From contig CAJNOI010000074.1 of assembly GCA_905250115.1 (NCBI GenBank), positions 216,527 to 280,526 of the forward strand: DNA of 64,000 bases. The letters are read 5' to 3'. A program made the translations under genes and the position numbers. This stretch comes from Adineta steineri. Lineage: Eukaryota; Rotifera; Eurotatoria; Adinetida; Adinetidae. The notes under the pieces are model-generated. The model had not been told where the DNA came from. It worked only from the letters and a program-made list of their open reading frames with translations, and made no database searches. Positions 1-12,377 of this stretch are shown piece by piece (the first letter of the stretch is position 1; the number at the start of each line of letters is the position of its first letter).

Positions 1-779
1 AGATTTTTCGAAGATCGTTTTCTATACTTATGAAATGAATATATGATGAAATATAGTGTTTGAGTATGTGACACTGGATAATAATGAAGAAAATTATGAT
101 TTTTGTCATATTCGATCATTGGATGCATTCATTGTATATTTTTTGTGAGATTATTTTAGTAGATAAAATTCTGTTTTTTATATGAAATTACTGATAGAAC
201 TCTTATCAAACGGAAGACAATGCGAGAATGAAAAAGTAGAACAGAATGTTAGTAAACATTTAATTATGAAGAGTAAATTATATGAATAGATCAATAAAAA
301 CCATAATCGAATATGCTCATTAATAGAAAAACTAGAAGACGACAATTAGTTTTATAGTTGTGACCATTTTTTGACTAAATTTCGATTAACTAATGCTATC
401 TATAGACTGATGTTATATAGTTGGGAGGGGAAGACTTTAAAAGTACAAGTGAGAATGAACTTATTATGAACGAGTAAATAAGAGATGATTGCATCTTCAA
501 CAGAAATCATACATATTATATTTGAAAATATCAAAAGATATGTATGGTTCATATACGAAGGTATTCAAAATATCTATAATATTTCTTGATGGTGTGAGTG
601 TGGGTGTTATTTCTGCTATACAGACACTCAGTCTCACATATAGAAATAAAATTTTCTTTTTTTTTAACAAAATAAAGAGTAGAAAATATTATTTTCAAAA
701 ATTAACAAATAGAATTTATTAATCAAAGAAAAAACAGAATAACATTTTATTTTCTTGTTTATAGATTTATATTATGTTT
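1..779. other. non-coding left edge
   Basis: No supported gene. AT-rich sequence. One degenerate G/T-rich hairpin lies at about 591-640 (see the hairpin family). The short open frame at 489-722 has no coding character. Confidence 0.5.
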
Positions 780-1336
780 TTAGATGTGTAAAATCATTTC
801 TAACGCAGGTATTGTTGTTTCATTTTGATCATCATCAATACTAGATAATGCATCATATAAAACTTCAATTTTTGAATTTGGATGAAGATCAGTTGATTGA
901 TTGATTTGAGCACATTTACCTCTTATTGAAATGTGTTCATTTAATTTTCTCAAATTATGATTAGAATCTTTATAGGTTATCATTGGTATCAATTCTTGAT
1001 TAGCTGGTGCCCAGAGAAATAAACAAAAATTATGTTTAATTTGGTATTTCATCGGAATCGTTATCCAATTCAATGTTGTAGAATTATTCTCAGATAATTT
1101 AAAACTTTCTTTGTATATAAGAATATCATTATAATTTAGAATGTAGACAGTTAAAGGACAATTGAATAGTTTTGCTTTGATGAATTTAAATATAGACGAA
1201 CATCGCCAATATTTTCAGTTTTATGTGAACATGGAAGTAAACGACGATCATCATAAGAATCGAAGCAAATGGTACATTTAACCACATTTTCTAATATTGT
1301 ACTGCTGGCTATGCTTGAGGTTAATACTGTTGCCAT
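780..1336 (-). pseudogene. degraded RING-finger gene
   Basis: The reading frame opens at an ATG at 1336 and shows the first half of a C3HC4 RING: a C-x2-C pair in VVKCTICFDSYDD, then LLPCSH. The remaining RING ligands (FCxxC and the CPxC pair) do not follow, so the zinc fold cannot form as written. The frame ends at 1151. An overlapping frame carries on from about 1157 to a stop at 780 with good coding character (LNWITIPMKYQIKHN, then a polar tail). The simplest reading is one gene with a deleted RING half and a frameshift near 1157. RING proteins of this kind are normally E3 ubiquitin ligases; this copy should not act as one. A missed intron is possible but I found no convincing splice pair. 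Confidence 0.55.
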
Positions 1337-2332
1337 ATTCTTGCACTGAATAATGAAAATATGTGTCTTTTGGATCTTTATCAAAATATATGAAAAATTT
1401 CCTTTTTTGCCTGCTTTTTTATAGTGATATTATTTGCCTGGGTATTTATTTATGAAATTCACTTGGTTTTTTAATATTACTACTTCAATGAAATACAGAC
1501 TGTTGGAAAATTCTTTTTCTTTCTCCTCCTCACTTTATATGTGAAAAGCTTTTTTTCTTTACTTACAACACGTTTGTATCAGTTATTTCAAAAGAACGGC
1601 AGTGTTCAAATTTCTTAAGAAGGAAATTTCCGAAATTATTGGGAGTGAGTCATGTATATATAACTTTCGAAACTTCTCTTTTAGTACTTGGTGATTTCTG
1701 AAATCTCTTTTTTAGAAAATGTAAATACTGCTGTGAATAGCATGAATACAAAACTAAAGTACCACAGAGAACTTTTTTTTTGAAATAGGACGATTGTATT
1801 CAGAGCAAAATGAAAGAGAATGAGAAAGTAGAAAATTTAATTATTAAGTAGAACAAAAACATATTATCAGTTATGATACTCATATTCGTGGTTTTTGTAT
1901 TCAAATGTATCTTGTTACTTCAGTTGAAATTATTAGATACTAAGTTTCATATCAAGATCAGATATTTACTATATAAAACATATGAACTAAACTCATTATT
2001 TTGTCAGTACAATCAATTTATGAGCGCAAAAATATTTCGACTGATACGCAGAAGTAGTATATTGACATGATAAACATCTTTTTTCGAATAAAATAATTCA
2101 TTCAATCACCCTAATAGAATTTACGTTATTATTATTGGTCTACATTAGATTTGACAAAATATATGTTTTATTAGTTGATTAAAATAAACACACATGCGAT
2201 TTCCAGTGAAGGTTTGTTCTACTTGAAACATGCCATATATATGTATATTGATAAGTCAGGTTAGGGAAAGGTTTTATTTAACAAAAAAAACCCAATTTTA
2301 TCAGTCTGCCGATTCTAGAATATAATGTTTGT
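1337..2332. other. intergenic, nothing recognised
   Basis: AT-rich spacer between the RING remnant and the small spliced gene. The 65-codon frame at 1873-2070 lacks coding character. No repeat, RNA gene or promoter was identified. Confidence 0.45.
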
Positions 2333-2588
2333 TCACTTGGTACCGACTGTTGCGCCTGGAGGTGCTACAGGAGTTTCAGAAATAGTAAATTGATCACCTG
2401 ACATCCAACCTTGATTTTCAGCATCAGCTTTTTTATGTGGATCACTTGCAGGTGTATCCCGACCAGTGATATGAGCTTCGACTATTTCAGCTGCTCGAAT
2501 TGTCTTATCATCTAATAAGAAATCAATTTCAGTCAAACCATGTTCAAACAATACGATGAAAACACGTACTTGCGTCACTTGAACTCAT
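2333..2588 (-). CDS. small hydrophilic protein, two exons (65 aa)
   Basis: I do not recognise this family. The obvious open frame (2333-2578) has no ATG. A spliced model does: exon 1 2588-2570 (ATG AGT TCA AGT GAC GCA A), a 58-bp intron 2569-2512 (GTACGT..TTAG), exon 2 2511-2333. This gives 66 codons including the stop. The product starts MSSSDANDKTIRAAEIVEAH and is polar throughout, with no signal peptide, membrane segment, cysteine pattern or known motif; the C-terminal third is rich in Pro, Thr and Gly. The intron size matches other introns in the window. Function unknown. The alternative is that the unspliced frame is the 3' exon of a longer gene whose upstream exon I did not find. Confidence 0.5.
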
Positions 2589-3998
2589 TGCTAGTTTGTA
2601 TTTGCTCTCTCGATTATACCTAAAATTATTCTCTTGTTATCGGTTGTGAAAAATCGGTTATATAGTATTCTATCTTTTTTCTTGTCTGATTTGTTGTGTG
2701 ATATATTTATTCTTTCTATATATATATATCCTGATTAATATTTTTAGACATATGTAATATGACGCAATGAGACATACATCAACGTTTTTCTTGAAGAAAG
2801 AGTACTGTGTTTATTCATTTTCTACTCTACTAATGCGAAGCCAAAGCAAAAAAGATGTATAGATTGATTTTCCTTATTTTCTTCCGTATGTGTTCTCAAG
2901 GATTAGTAATTTTTGTTTTTTCCACTGCATCCATGACATAGTATACACAGTAAGGAACATAATTATTATGTAATGCTATTGTCATTGATCTTTAAAGCAA
3001 TTACTAACTGAAGGTCAAAAATTCATCTGTATATCTATTCAGTCTACTTGACAAATTCTATTGTAATGCAAAAATTTTAATCAAAAGACGTGTAGTCAGC
3101 TATCATCATCAAAATAACTGAAGATTTTAACACAATGAAAGTTAATATATCATTTAGACTTTTATGAAATAATTGAGTTGTTTATTAATAAAGTATGAGA
3201 TATTTTGGGAAAAAATAAGGAGATTATTAAAGAATTGTAGTAGCACTATATTTTAAAAATTTTAAATGAGTAAAGAAGAAATGAACTGAATTCTCTTATC
3301 ACGACTTATACGTTCATCATAAAGTTTCTTTTCTTATGACTCAATTTTGATAATTTTATTTGTTGACAAGATTTTCTCACTTAACAGTAACATAACTGAT
3401 TGTATCAATCAAATATTCATCAAAATTACCTATTGTTTTTGATATTACATAATCAAGGTCAATTTTGTAGGATGAGTGTGGATATCTTTCAGTAAATATA
3501 AAATTTAGGCTTTATAAATGTATACAAGCCCATACATCTACACTCTCACGTTTAAAAAGAACAGACTAGTTTATGGAATATATTGACTGAATGATTGTTA
3601 CTTAAGGTTTATTTTTTACAGAAATTTGGTCAGATTGAATCTGTCGACTTCAATTGAACATTCAACAGTTATATGTAATACCATACTGTCATTTTAAAAC
3701 GTACAATGACCTCCATATTTCATTATATATATTGACAGATTACGATTTATTATTTTTTCTCGTAGCAATGAATCCTATAATACCGTCATTTGTGTTTCCA
3801 AAGCTAAAAGAAACATTTTACTCTTATAATTAGTTTTATTTTCTCCGTTCAAAGAAAAAAGAGAAATGTCAATCATATTTTATCGATTATATTCTATTAT
3901 TCATTAGAAAAAAAAGGTAACCTTGAAGAATTTTCTTTTTCCATGTCAATTTAATAAAAAATACTCGCTTTTATTTTACTCTGCATTTCTAAAACAAC
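2589..3998. other. intergenic spacer
   Basis: 1.4 kb of AT-rich DNA, probably holding the promoters of the divergent flanking genes. No coding frame, RNA gene or clear repeat seen. Confidence 0.45.
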
Positions 3999-4530
3999 AT
4001 GAGTAAAGAAGAAACAAAAAAAGTAAGTATTATATATTATTTCAATTTGAAAACACTCTATTTATTCAGTTATTCAAACAATTTGATAATGGTAATGGTC
4101 ATTTATCATTAGCAGAAATTGAACGCGCTGTTATTTATTTTTACCCACAATTTGGTACGAATAAAAAAGCAATCTTACGAGCATATAAAGCAGCTGATAC
4201 TAGTGGAGTATAATATAGAATAAAAAAAAGAAGAAGATGATAAATTCATTTTTTTTTATTTCTTAGAATGGTTTGGTTGAATTAAAAGAGTTTGATAAAA
4301 TTGTTCAATTACTTAAACAATATGATGAAATAAGCAAAATATTCGAAGAATTAGATACAAACGATGATCATCGTATTAATTTTCAAGAATTTCAAAAAGG
4401 TTTCAATTTATTAGGTGAAAATAGTCTAGATGAAGATAGTTTAAAACAAGAATTTGATACTATTGATTCAAATGATGGAAATTCTATTCTATTTGATGAA
4501 GTAAAATATCGTGAAAAAAATATTAAATAA
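3999..4530 (+). CDS. four-EF-hand calcium-binding protein
   Basis: Three exons, 3999-4022, 4070-4207 and 4267-4530, with introns of 47 and 59 bp, give 141 aa. Loop 2 (DTSGNGLVELKE) and loop 3 (DTNDDHRINFQE) have acidic or polar residues at positions 1, 3, 5 and 9 and Glu at 12, so both should bind Ca2+. Loop 1 (FDNGNGHLSLAEIE) is short of a ligand and loop 4 (DSNDGNSILFDE) is acceptable. There is no N-terminal myristoylation glycine, signal peptide or membrane segment, so it is likely a cytosolic calcium sensor or buffer. Length and four-hand layout are calmodulin-like, but the linker and the basic C-terminus KYREKNIK are not those of calmodulin. The partner cannot be told from sequence. Confidence 0.88.
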
Positions 4531-4699
4531 TTTATTTACATTTTCTATTTTTAGTTTTGTATGTACATGGCAAAGAAAAATATACATTGATTCAAATCTA
4601 GAACTAATAAACATTAACATTTTTTTTTATGTTGTTCATTTTACTCTTGAAAATAAAACAGACATAAAACGAGAAATAGTCAAATGATCTGTTGTTTTG

Positions 4700-5759
4700 T
4701 TAATTTATTGATTGTAAATCAAATGCACCACTGGAAACGGTTGGCAATGGTAAAATTTGATTTTGACGTATTCGATTTCTACAATAAATTCTCCAAAATT
4801 TATGTAGAAAAACATTTTTTACTTGTCGACGAAATCGTCCGGATGATATTAAAAATAAATAAAACGAACCCTAAATTTATTAAGAAAAAAAAAATAATTA
4901 AAACAAGTATATAAATTTAACATACCGAATAATTTAGATAAAATAATGAAATAGTTACAGATCCAACAAGTTGTAGAACAGCTTTATGAATTACATCCTC
5001 TTTACTTATATATACAACATTTGAATAAATTCGTTGTAAAACATACGGTACTGTCAAAACAACTAGAAAACCTACTCGAACAATTATCATTGCTGTTAAT
5101 TGTTGATCAAGTTTTCTTCGACGTACTGCTATTTGTTGTCGTACAATACGACGAACATTTTGATACGCTAATATACCAAATAATGTTGATATTGCTATTG
5201 GTAATGCACCAGTAAGGATGAGATAATAGACATATGTAACATAAGTTATCATACCTTGATTATATATATTACATCCGGCTATTGGTCTAATTTCAAACAA
5301 AATTAGAAGTGGTAAACTATGTAAGCACCAAATGATAATTGCTAGAGTAATGAGATTTTTAGCTGTCTTAGTTGTACTCATTTGTCTTAAATATGGATAA
5401 TGATTTGTTGATAAATATTGATCAATTGCAGCAAAACAAACAATACTGAGTGAAATGAGTGTAAAAGTTGGAACAAATGCATTTCTTAATTTACACCAAA
5501 CAATTGATGTTTGTGTTAAATCATTATTAAATCCATTGATTGCAATACGAGATGAAAATGATATAAGCATTTGAAATAGATTAACAATTGATTCAGAAAT
5601 AAGATATATAGCTGATGGATTTCCTCGAAAAATTTTTAGATGAGTAAATATAAGAATGTTGAAAATATGTCCAAAAACACCAGAAAATAAAATAATGAAA
5701 CTGACATAGATTGTATATTGTTGTGAAGCAATAAGAATTGATTGTGCTACTGATGACAT
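4700..5759 (-). CDS. rhodopsin-like GPCR (FMRFamide-receptor-like)
   Basis: Two exons, 5759-4926 and 4870-4700, joined across a 55-bp intron (GTATGT..TTAG); 334 aa. Seven hydrophobic segments are visible. TM1 starts near residue 18. TM3 follows the conserved extracellular Cys in IVWCKLRN, whose partner is probably the Cys of AGCNIYN in loop 2. The DRY position reads DQY. A basic third loop (RRIVRQQIAVRRRK) precedes TM6. TM7 ends FYLNYS at the splice site, and the short second exon supplies the juxtamembrane helix GRFRRQVKNVF and a 30-residue tail. Without the second exon the protein would stop just inside TM7, so splicing is required. Such receptors are strongly expanded in bdelloids. Ligand unknown; peptide is the likeliest class. 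Confidence 0.9.
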
Positions 5760-7122
5760 GATATGATATTCGTGATTTGTTTAAGTTTTCCAATAGTTTT
5801 GAGAAAAAAGAGCTTCGTCTGTATTAAAATAATAGCAGATAAGTTAATAAGAACTTTCTTCAAATAAAATCTTATTTTTTAATCCATATAACTGTAGTTT
5901 TTAATTAAAAAAATGAAATGTTTTTGACAAGCAAGAATTAACAGTGTAAATTGAAATATATTCTTTGAGTAAGAGAATGCATGATTTCCTACAGGTTGTA
6001 GATAATTAGAAGTGTCAGATTGAATAAAATTACTGCGTATGATGGTTTCTATGATTATGATAATCTACACTTTCTTTTTGCAATTGTTTTTTCTTACTGT
6101 AAATAGGAAAACACACCTATTGCTTGTTGGATATTTGTTGTAATCTATACAGGAGTACTAGCGGCAAACTTTTTCTTCTTTCTAAATAAAGAATAGAAGA
6201 AAGTATACGTTTATCTTTCATCTTGACATCAGTAGAAACAGTCCGACTGTCAAGAATATCTTTGATTGTGACTAGAGAAAATAGTCCTAAACGTACTTTT
6301 TCAGTATTTAAGTGCGTACTTTTCATCTGTGAGGTTATAATGAGTAAATCAAAACTAGTTATATTGTTAATAATAGGTTGATAGCATTATTTTTTTCTGG
6401 AAATAAGATTTGTACAATGGATCGAAAACAACATACTCCATTAATTACTTAATTTTAATTTCGTCGAAATAAAAAATATCAAACCATAATCATAAAAACT
6501 TCTTCAGAAACATTATTAATATTAAACAGAAATAGATATATTTAAGAACTTTGAACTCAAAAATGCTTTTATGATTAGTTATTCTGTTTTAAAGGATAAA
6601 AGTATAATGAAAGTGATATTTCCGATGAATATATAAAATATAATAGACGTTGAAGTAATTTTATCATTATTTTTCATACTCAAAGTAAACGAACAGAAAC
6701 CTTCATTTGGTTCATCATGCGTGAAAGGAAGAGAAAAAATAATGTAGTACTAATTATATATTAATAAAAAGAATTTTGAAAGGTTTACAGAGTAAAAACA
6801 TCTTATGATTAATCTTATTCAACACCTATAAGCAAAGAGTATATATTATAGAACTGACATTGAAAAATACGTTTCTTCTTTTATTCCTATTGGAATAAAT
6901 ATCTGGTAATTGAGTAGAATTCGTATAACTATAATGTTGTGGAAAGAGCGAATAAAAGTGTTCTATTCGTCTCTCATTCATCATATCCTAGAGATACATT
7001 AACAATATCCATTCTTTTAAAACAAGTCAGTGTAAATCTTCGAATTTATTTATTATTGTTCAAATTATTTATGTTCCACGAAAAAAAAATATTAAAAGTG
7101 ATTTTATCAGAAAAAAAGAGTT
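5760..7122. other. intergenic spacer
   Basis: 1.36 kb between two minus-strand genes, holding the GPCR promoter and the 3' flank of the NHL gene. The open frames at 6117-6326 and 6939-7130 look random. No repeat recognised. Confidence 0.45.
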
Positions 7123-8592
7123 TTAATTAACGAGAATGTCAAATTTTTGTATTCGATGATTCGATTGATCGACGACATAAAGATTACCATATCGATCGAA
7201 TGATAAATCCGAAGGGTTACTGAGTTGATTTGATCGATTTCCCTTTCCATTTCCACCAACAATGATATCGCCTTTTCTAGATGCATTTAACCAACGTATT
7301 ATCCGATGATTGCGTGAGTCAGTTACATAAATGTTGTCCAAATGATCGACAAATACTGCACTAGGCTCAAATGATTGTATAGGACTATTCACTTCACCTT
7401 GACTAGCAACAACAATTCCAAATTTTGTATCTTTTAACCATTTCGTTACACGTCCATCATAATTACCACCATCCGTTACATAAACTGAATGATCTTGATC
7501 GACAAAGATAGAATAAGGCCATGAGAGTTGATCAAGCTCATTCCCACCTGCTACAGTTTCTCCATCTTTTTCTCCTAGTTTCCATCGACTTACGTCATCC
7601 TTCCCCCATCTTGATACATAAAGAAATCCATCATTACTCACTGCTAGACCCCTGCAGAAAATGTCTGAGATGATTATTTGTTGATCAGTTAGGTTTTTAC
7701 GAGACCATTGTACAACTCTTTTATTATCATAATCGCACGTGATAAAAACATTATTCTTCTTATCGACAACCACATCAATTACAGTTTTGAATTGATTCAT
7801 TTGACTTCCCATTCCATTTCCACCAGCAACAACTTGACCAATCTTTGCGCCGTATTTCCATTCAACCACACGCGAATTACCACTATCACCAATATACATC
7901 GTTTGATCATCATCATCAATATAAATACTAGAAGGAGAATTGAATCCATCGAGTTTACTGGTTGGTCGATATCCTCCAGCGACAATAAGACCATTTTGAA
8001 TCCATTTAATATCGATATTATTGTCGATAGAAGAAAATAATTGTTCTATGAATAAGAGAAAATGCTCAAAATTTGAATTAATTCTTTTGTAAATTAAAAA
8101 ATCTTTCCATTGAAGATAAGGAAAAACATACTTTCTGTTGTTGTTTTTTGTTCAGTCGTCGTTAGCGGTTCCGTTATTGTTTCAATTGTTGTTGCTGTTG
8201 TTTCTTTTTTTGTTGCTATTTTTTCTGTTATTGTTATCGTTGTTTCTGTTGTTGTTTCCATTGTTGACATTTCTTCGATTTGTATCTTTTTTGTTTTTAT
8301 AATAATTGTTGGAATAATAATTCCTAATATAATTAAAACCGTAACAATACTAGCAAGTATGATCCACATTAATTTTCTTCTTCGAAAACATTCACATCTG
8401 AAATAAAAGATCAATTGTGTTATCTATTATATCTCATAATACACATACGATGTTCTTGGTTGACTAGTTGATGGTTGAGTTGTGTCAAAGTTAATCGATT
8501 GAACCTAGAACAATTAAAAACAAACAAATTTTTTTTATTGTTTTTTTTCCTTGATAAATTACATCAATAATATCTGTATTATTATTGTTCAT
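7123..8592 (-). CDS. type II membrane protein with six-bladed NHL propeller
   Basis: Four exons, 8592-8563, 8504-8449, 8397-8132 and 8045-7123 (introns 58, 51 and 86 bp), give 424 aa. The first about 38 residues are a polar, Thr/Ser-rich cytosolic tail ending in a basic CECFRRRK stop. A hydrophobic segment of about 25 residues (MWIILASIVTVLIILGIII) follows, then a Thr/Glu-rich stalk of about 55 residues likely to be O-glycosylated. The rest is six NHL repeats with the hallmark VAGGNGxG, (I/V)(Y/F)VTDxxNxR(I/V)xxW pattern. This topology puts the propeller outside the cell, where such domains usually bind protein or glycan ligands. A cytosolic paralogue lies about 2.6 kb away on the other strand (11194-12377). 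Ligand and function unknown. Confidence 0.9.
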
Positions 8593-10739
8593 AATTAATG
8601 ATTTGTCCAAGTTTGATGATAGTATAATAAAGTCTACAATAATCAGTAACTAAAAAAAACTATGTCCTCGTTCTTTTGCGCAGAAGTTCTCACATTTACT
8701 TATACTCTTTACAAGTATGATTTTAAAATCTATATTTGAACTAACACCTGACTTTTGTTAGCTCTCTCTCTCTGCATATTTTTCAGTAATTACTTACGAT
8801 AAAATGATAAGAATAAAAACCCTGGGAAAAAAAAGAAAATGTTGGAATTTATCTTGATTAAAAATGATCGAAATTGGATTTTCAACAAATTCAAATGAAA
8901 ATAACCCATCTCTCTGTTTCTCATCAATTGAACAGAAATTATTCCTAATCTACCTACGTAATCGCTTTAATCCGAAATATTTATTGAAATTATAGATATA
9001 TGAAAATAATGAGTTTGTTTTTTTTCAAAAATAGCTCTGAATAAAATACTGTCAGATGCTATTTATCATCTACTGTAAATATAGAACATACGACAAACAT
9101 TGAAATATTTTAGTTTGAATACACAAGCGAATTGTTTTAACAAATGTTCAATGTAATTCTTGTTAAAAAAACATTTAAAATTAGTATTTCCTGAAGAAAG
9201 TGAGTGTGTCGACAAACAATGAGAGATTTACTTTCAGTTTTACTGTAATGATCACCTGATTTTATGCAACTGTCGAGGTATTCATAATTTTAAAGCCATT
9301 CAGTGCAACATATGAAAAATAAATCAACACAAATTTATTTTTATATAAAATTAATAAATAATATTATACTGAAGCACTTTAGTTTATTTTTTTAATTTTC
9401 AAAACACGCCTTACTAGAGCGAAAGTGCAAATAGATACATCAAAGTATATTTTCTAAGAATGTAACTGGAGAATTACTATTTCGAAATGTTATTATAATC
9501 ATTTACATTGGCATTATAGTTTGTATAATTGTTATAATTTGAGAACATGCCATAGTACAGGTTGTATGTCTTTGACTGCTCTTAGATCTTGTGTAATTCT
9601 TGGTAATGGATATTCCTAGTCCATAACATAAAGAGGATATGAATGCCATCAAGTTCTCATATATCTATATCCTAATGTTTGCCTGCTAGTCGCCACCTAT
9701 CACATAAACCCACGCCAGGATATTTTTGATATAGAATCCATAAAAAGTTAACTGTTTTGTTGCTTGAATCTGATGTGATCATTGTTGTTACTGGCATCGA
9801 ATGTGTTTAATAGCGTCTATTCTCACAGCTTGTATTAAAATGTCTTTTTATCGGAGCAGCCATATAAAAAATAATTTTTCCTTTCTTTTGGTTGTTCACA
9901 TGGTTTCAAATGAAATGGCAGTGTTATTTTCCTTTTCAATGAGAAGAAAAAGACATTACTGATTGGTTGCTTAGTATATTTTTGTGTTGTTATTGTTTTT
10001 AAATTCTGATCATTTTTTTCGGATTGACCGACTTTACTTTTTATTTGTCGGTTGTGAAAAATAACTTCGTCATTTCAATAAAACGACCTTCATCGCTCGC
10101 TTTCAAAATAGGTTAAAAAGTAAAAAATATTATCAAAAATTCTAGTATATAATTCATTCGATTTAAATCGTTATTGACGTGGTGAGTTTTTAACTGTTTT
10201 CATACTGCATACTAATATTAATATTTCTTCTCATCAGTATTTCACACAAATCCAAACAATCTTCTAACTTGAATTAGCACATTGAAAATAGGCTGATTAA
10301 TTAGTTTGTATAATTTACGAAGATTCTGCATACCATTTTGTAATAATATAAACAAATCTAAGTGAGAAAAGAATCGATTAGTCTAATATTTATCTTAAGG
10401 GTATAGGTGGAAAAGAAAAAATAGAATAGTCACCCACTCCTTATATTTGAAAATAACAAAAACTTCAAAGAGAAAAAAAATCATCTAAAAGAATTTTGTT
10501 TTTGAAAATCAAATAAATTTTCGTTTATAAAAGAATATCATTTCGTACTTTATATGCAGAAAAATATTTCTTAAAAAGAAATAAATATTTTATATAGAAA
10601 ACTTTGTTACTTATACTCAAAATTCGAAATATAAACAAAATCTCTCGCTTTATATTTTATTGAGAAAATTTAAACTCACAAAATTGAATTTGCATTCTTT
10701 TCTAGTTTAAGTTATTTCAAAAAGTTAAACAATAGTTCG
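8593..10739. other. intergenic region between NHL paralogues
   Basis: Mostly featureless AT-rich DNA containing the shared upstream side of two divergent NHL genes. The part at 9545-9863 looks like old coding sequence (separate entry). Confidence 0.45.
9545..9863 (-). pseudogene. possible decayed coding fragment
   Basis: On the minus strand an ATG at 9863 opens a frame that reads coherently through NKTVNFLWILYQKYPG and GLCDRWRLAGKH but is broken by several in-frame stops. Near 9545-9610 a neighbouring frame reads PRITQDLRAVKDIQPVLWHV before a stop. Base composition is closer to coding DNA than its surroundings. I do not recognise the family. It could be a transposon or gene relic, or chance. 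Confidence 0.2.
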
Positions 10740-10747
10740 CATAATCT

Positions 10748-11040
10748 TCCGGTTCCGCGGGAACGAGAAAGATATTAGAAAATGATGTTCCTATAAATTT
10801 ATATATGTTTACACAATCAGCTTTCGCATAGAGAATTTTTAGTCAATCGGCATTCCAATTATAAATTTAGCTTTACTTTGACATCATATTTATTTTACTG
10901 AAGAATGTATGACGTCGCGAGAAGCTAGTATACAGAGATGATATTCTTCCAAACGCAACTAGTGAAAAATGGATGCGTGTCTCAAAGTGCTTACGAGAAC
11001 GGGAAACGGGAATAAAAAAAATCGTTCCCGCACGACCCTA
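10748..11040. mobile_element. hAT-like MITE (old)
   Basis: A 293-bp segment with inverted ends. The left end TCCGGTTCCGCGGGAACGA pairs with the right end, whose reverse complement is TAGGGTCGTGCGGGAACGA; the inner ten bases (GCGGGAACGA) match exactly. It is flanked by CATAATCT (10740-10747) and TATAGTCT (11041-11048), 6 of 8 identical and differing only by transitions, as expected for an aged 8-bp target duplication. The interior has no transposase frame, so it is non-autonomous. It lies just upstream of the cytosolic NHL gene. Confidence 0.6.
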
Positions 11041-11193
11041 TATAGTCTAAAGAATTATTATTTATTTATTTTTTTCATAACAGAAATATTGTACTAATAT
11101 TCTTTATCATATTATTGTCAGATAAAATCATTGTGTTTTCTTTTTATTAAGATTCTTATCAATCAAATCATTCTACAAATTAATACAGCGACT

Positions 11194-12377
11194 ATGTCAA
11201 AGAATCAAATATCAAGTCAATCTCAAATAAAACAAAGTATGTTTCATTAAATAACAATTTCATCGACTTTCAAATTGAGGTAGAACTTTCTCATAAATTA
11301 TTTTTACTTGTTCGTTAAAAATTAATTATATGGTTCTTTTCTATTTCTATATCACTTAATATAACACTGAAAAGAGATCTTATCCGTCGTTTTTAATTAA
11401 GTTTTCTTCTTATTTAAAAATAATGGAAAAGATTTTGTACGAAAAGAAAATGTTTTATTTTAGAACCAATTCAAACAAAGAAGAGTCAATATAAACAAGT
11501 TGCAACTACTGTTGCTGGAGGAAATGGAAAAGGCGAGGGATTAAATCAACTGTCTGATCCTTGGGGGATCTGTATTGATAATGATAAATCAATTTATATT
11601 GCTGATCAGTGGAATCATCGTGTTGTTAAATGGGAATTAAATTCAAATACTGGTCAAATCATTGCAGGTGGAAATGGAAGAGGATATCAAAATAATCAAT
11701 TGAATTTTCCATCAGATGTAATTATTGATAAAAAAAATAATTCTTTTATTATTTCTGATAATGGAATGAGACGAATCTTTCGATATTCTGAAAAAAATCA
11801 AACAAATCCACAAGTTATTATTTCAAATATGATTTATCATAGTGTAGCAATCGATAAAAATGGATTTATTTATGTTCCTGATTGTGAGAATGCGGAAGTA
11901 AGACGATGGAAAGAAGGAGATAATAAAGGTGAATTAGTTGCAGGTGGGAATGGTGTAGGAAATCATCTTAATCAACTCTATGAACCTACTAATATTTTTA
12001 TTGATGAAGATTTTTCTCTTTATATATCAGATTCTTTGAATCATCGTGTCATGAAATGGAAAAAAGACGCAAAAGAAGGAATTATTGTTGCTGGTGGAAA
12101 TGGTAAAGGAAATAGTCTCAAACAACTGGATCATCCCTATGGGGTGATTGTTGATCATTCGGGTCAAATCTATGTGACAGATGAAATGAATCATCGAGTA
12201 ATGCGTTGGCGTGAAGGAGAGAAAGAAGGTGAAATTGTTGTTGGTGGGCATGGTGCAGGAAGTCAACCGAACCAATTGAATGATCCTAAAGGTTTATCAT
12301 TTGATAATGAAGAAAATCTTTATGTTGTTGATAATCAAAATCATCGAATCCAAAAATATGAAAAAATGTTAAGTTAA
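11194..12377 (+). CDS. cytosolic six-bladed NHL-repeat protein
   Basis: Two exons, 11194-11236 and 11464-12377, with a 227-bp intron (GTATGT..TTTAG) give 318 aa. After a 28-residue polar leader (MSKNQISSQSQIKQ then basic residues) the whole protein is NHL repeats: six blades marked by VAGGNGKGEGLNQL, IAGGNGRG, LVAGGNGVGNHLNQL, IVAGGNGKGNSLKQL and VVGGHGAGSQPNQL, each followed by the IYxxDxxNHRVxxW strand pattern. There is no signal peptide, membrane segment, RING, B-box or kinase domain, so it is a free propeller, probably cytosolic. It is closely similar in layout to the membrane-anchored copy at 7123-8592 on the opposite strand. Partner unknown. Confidence 0.9.
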
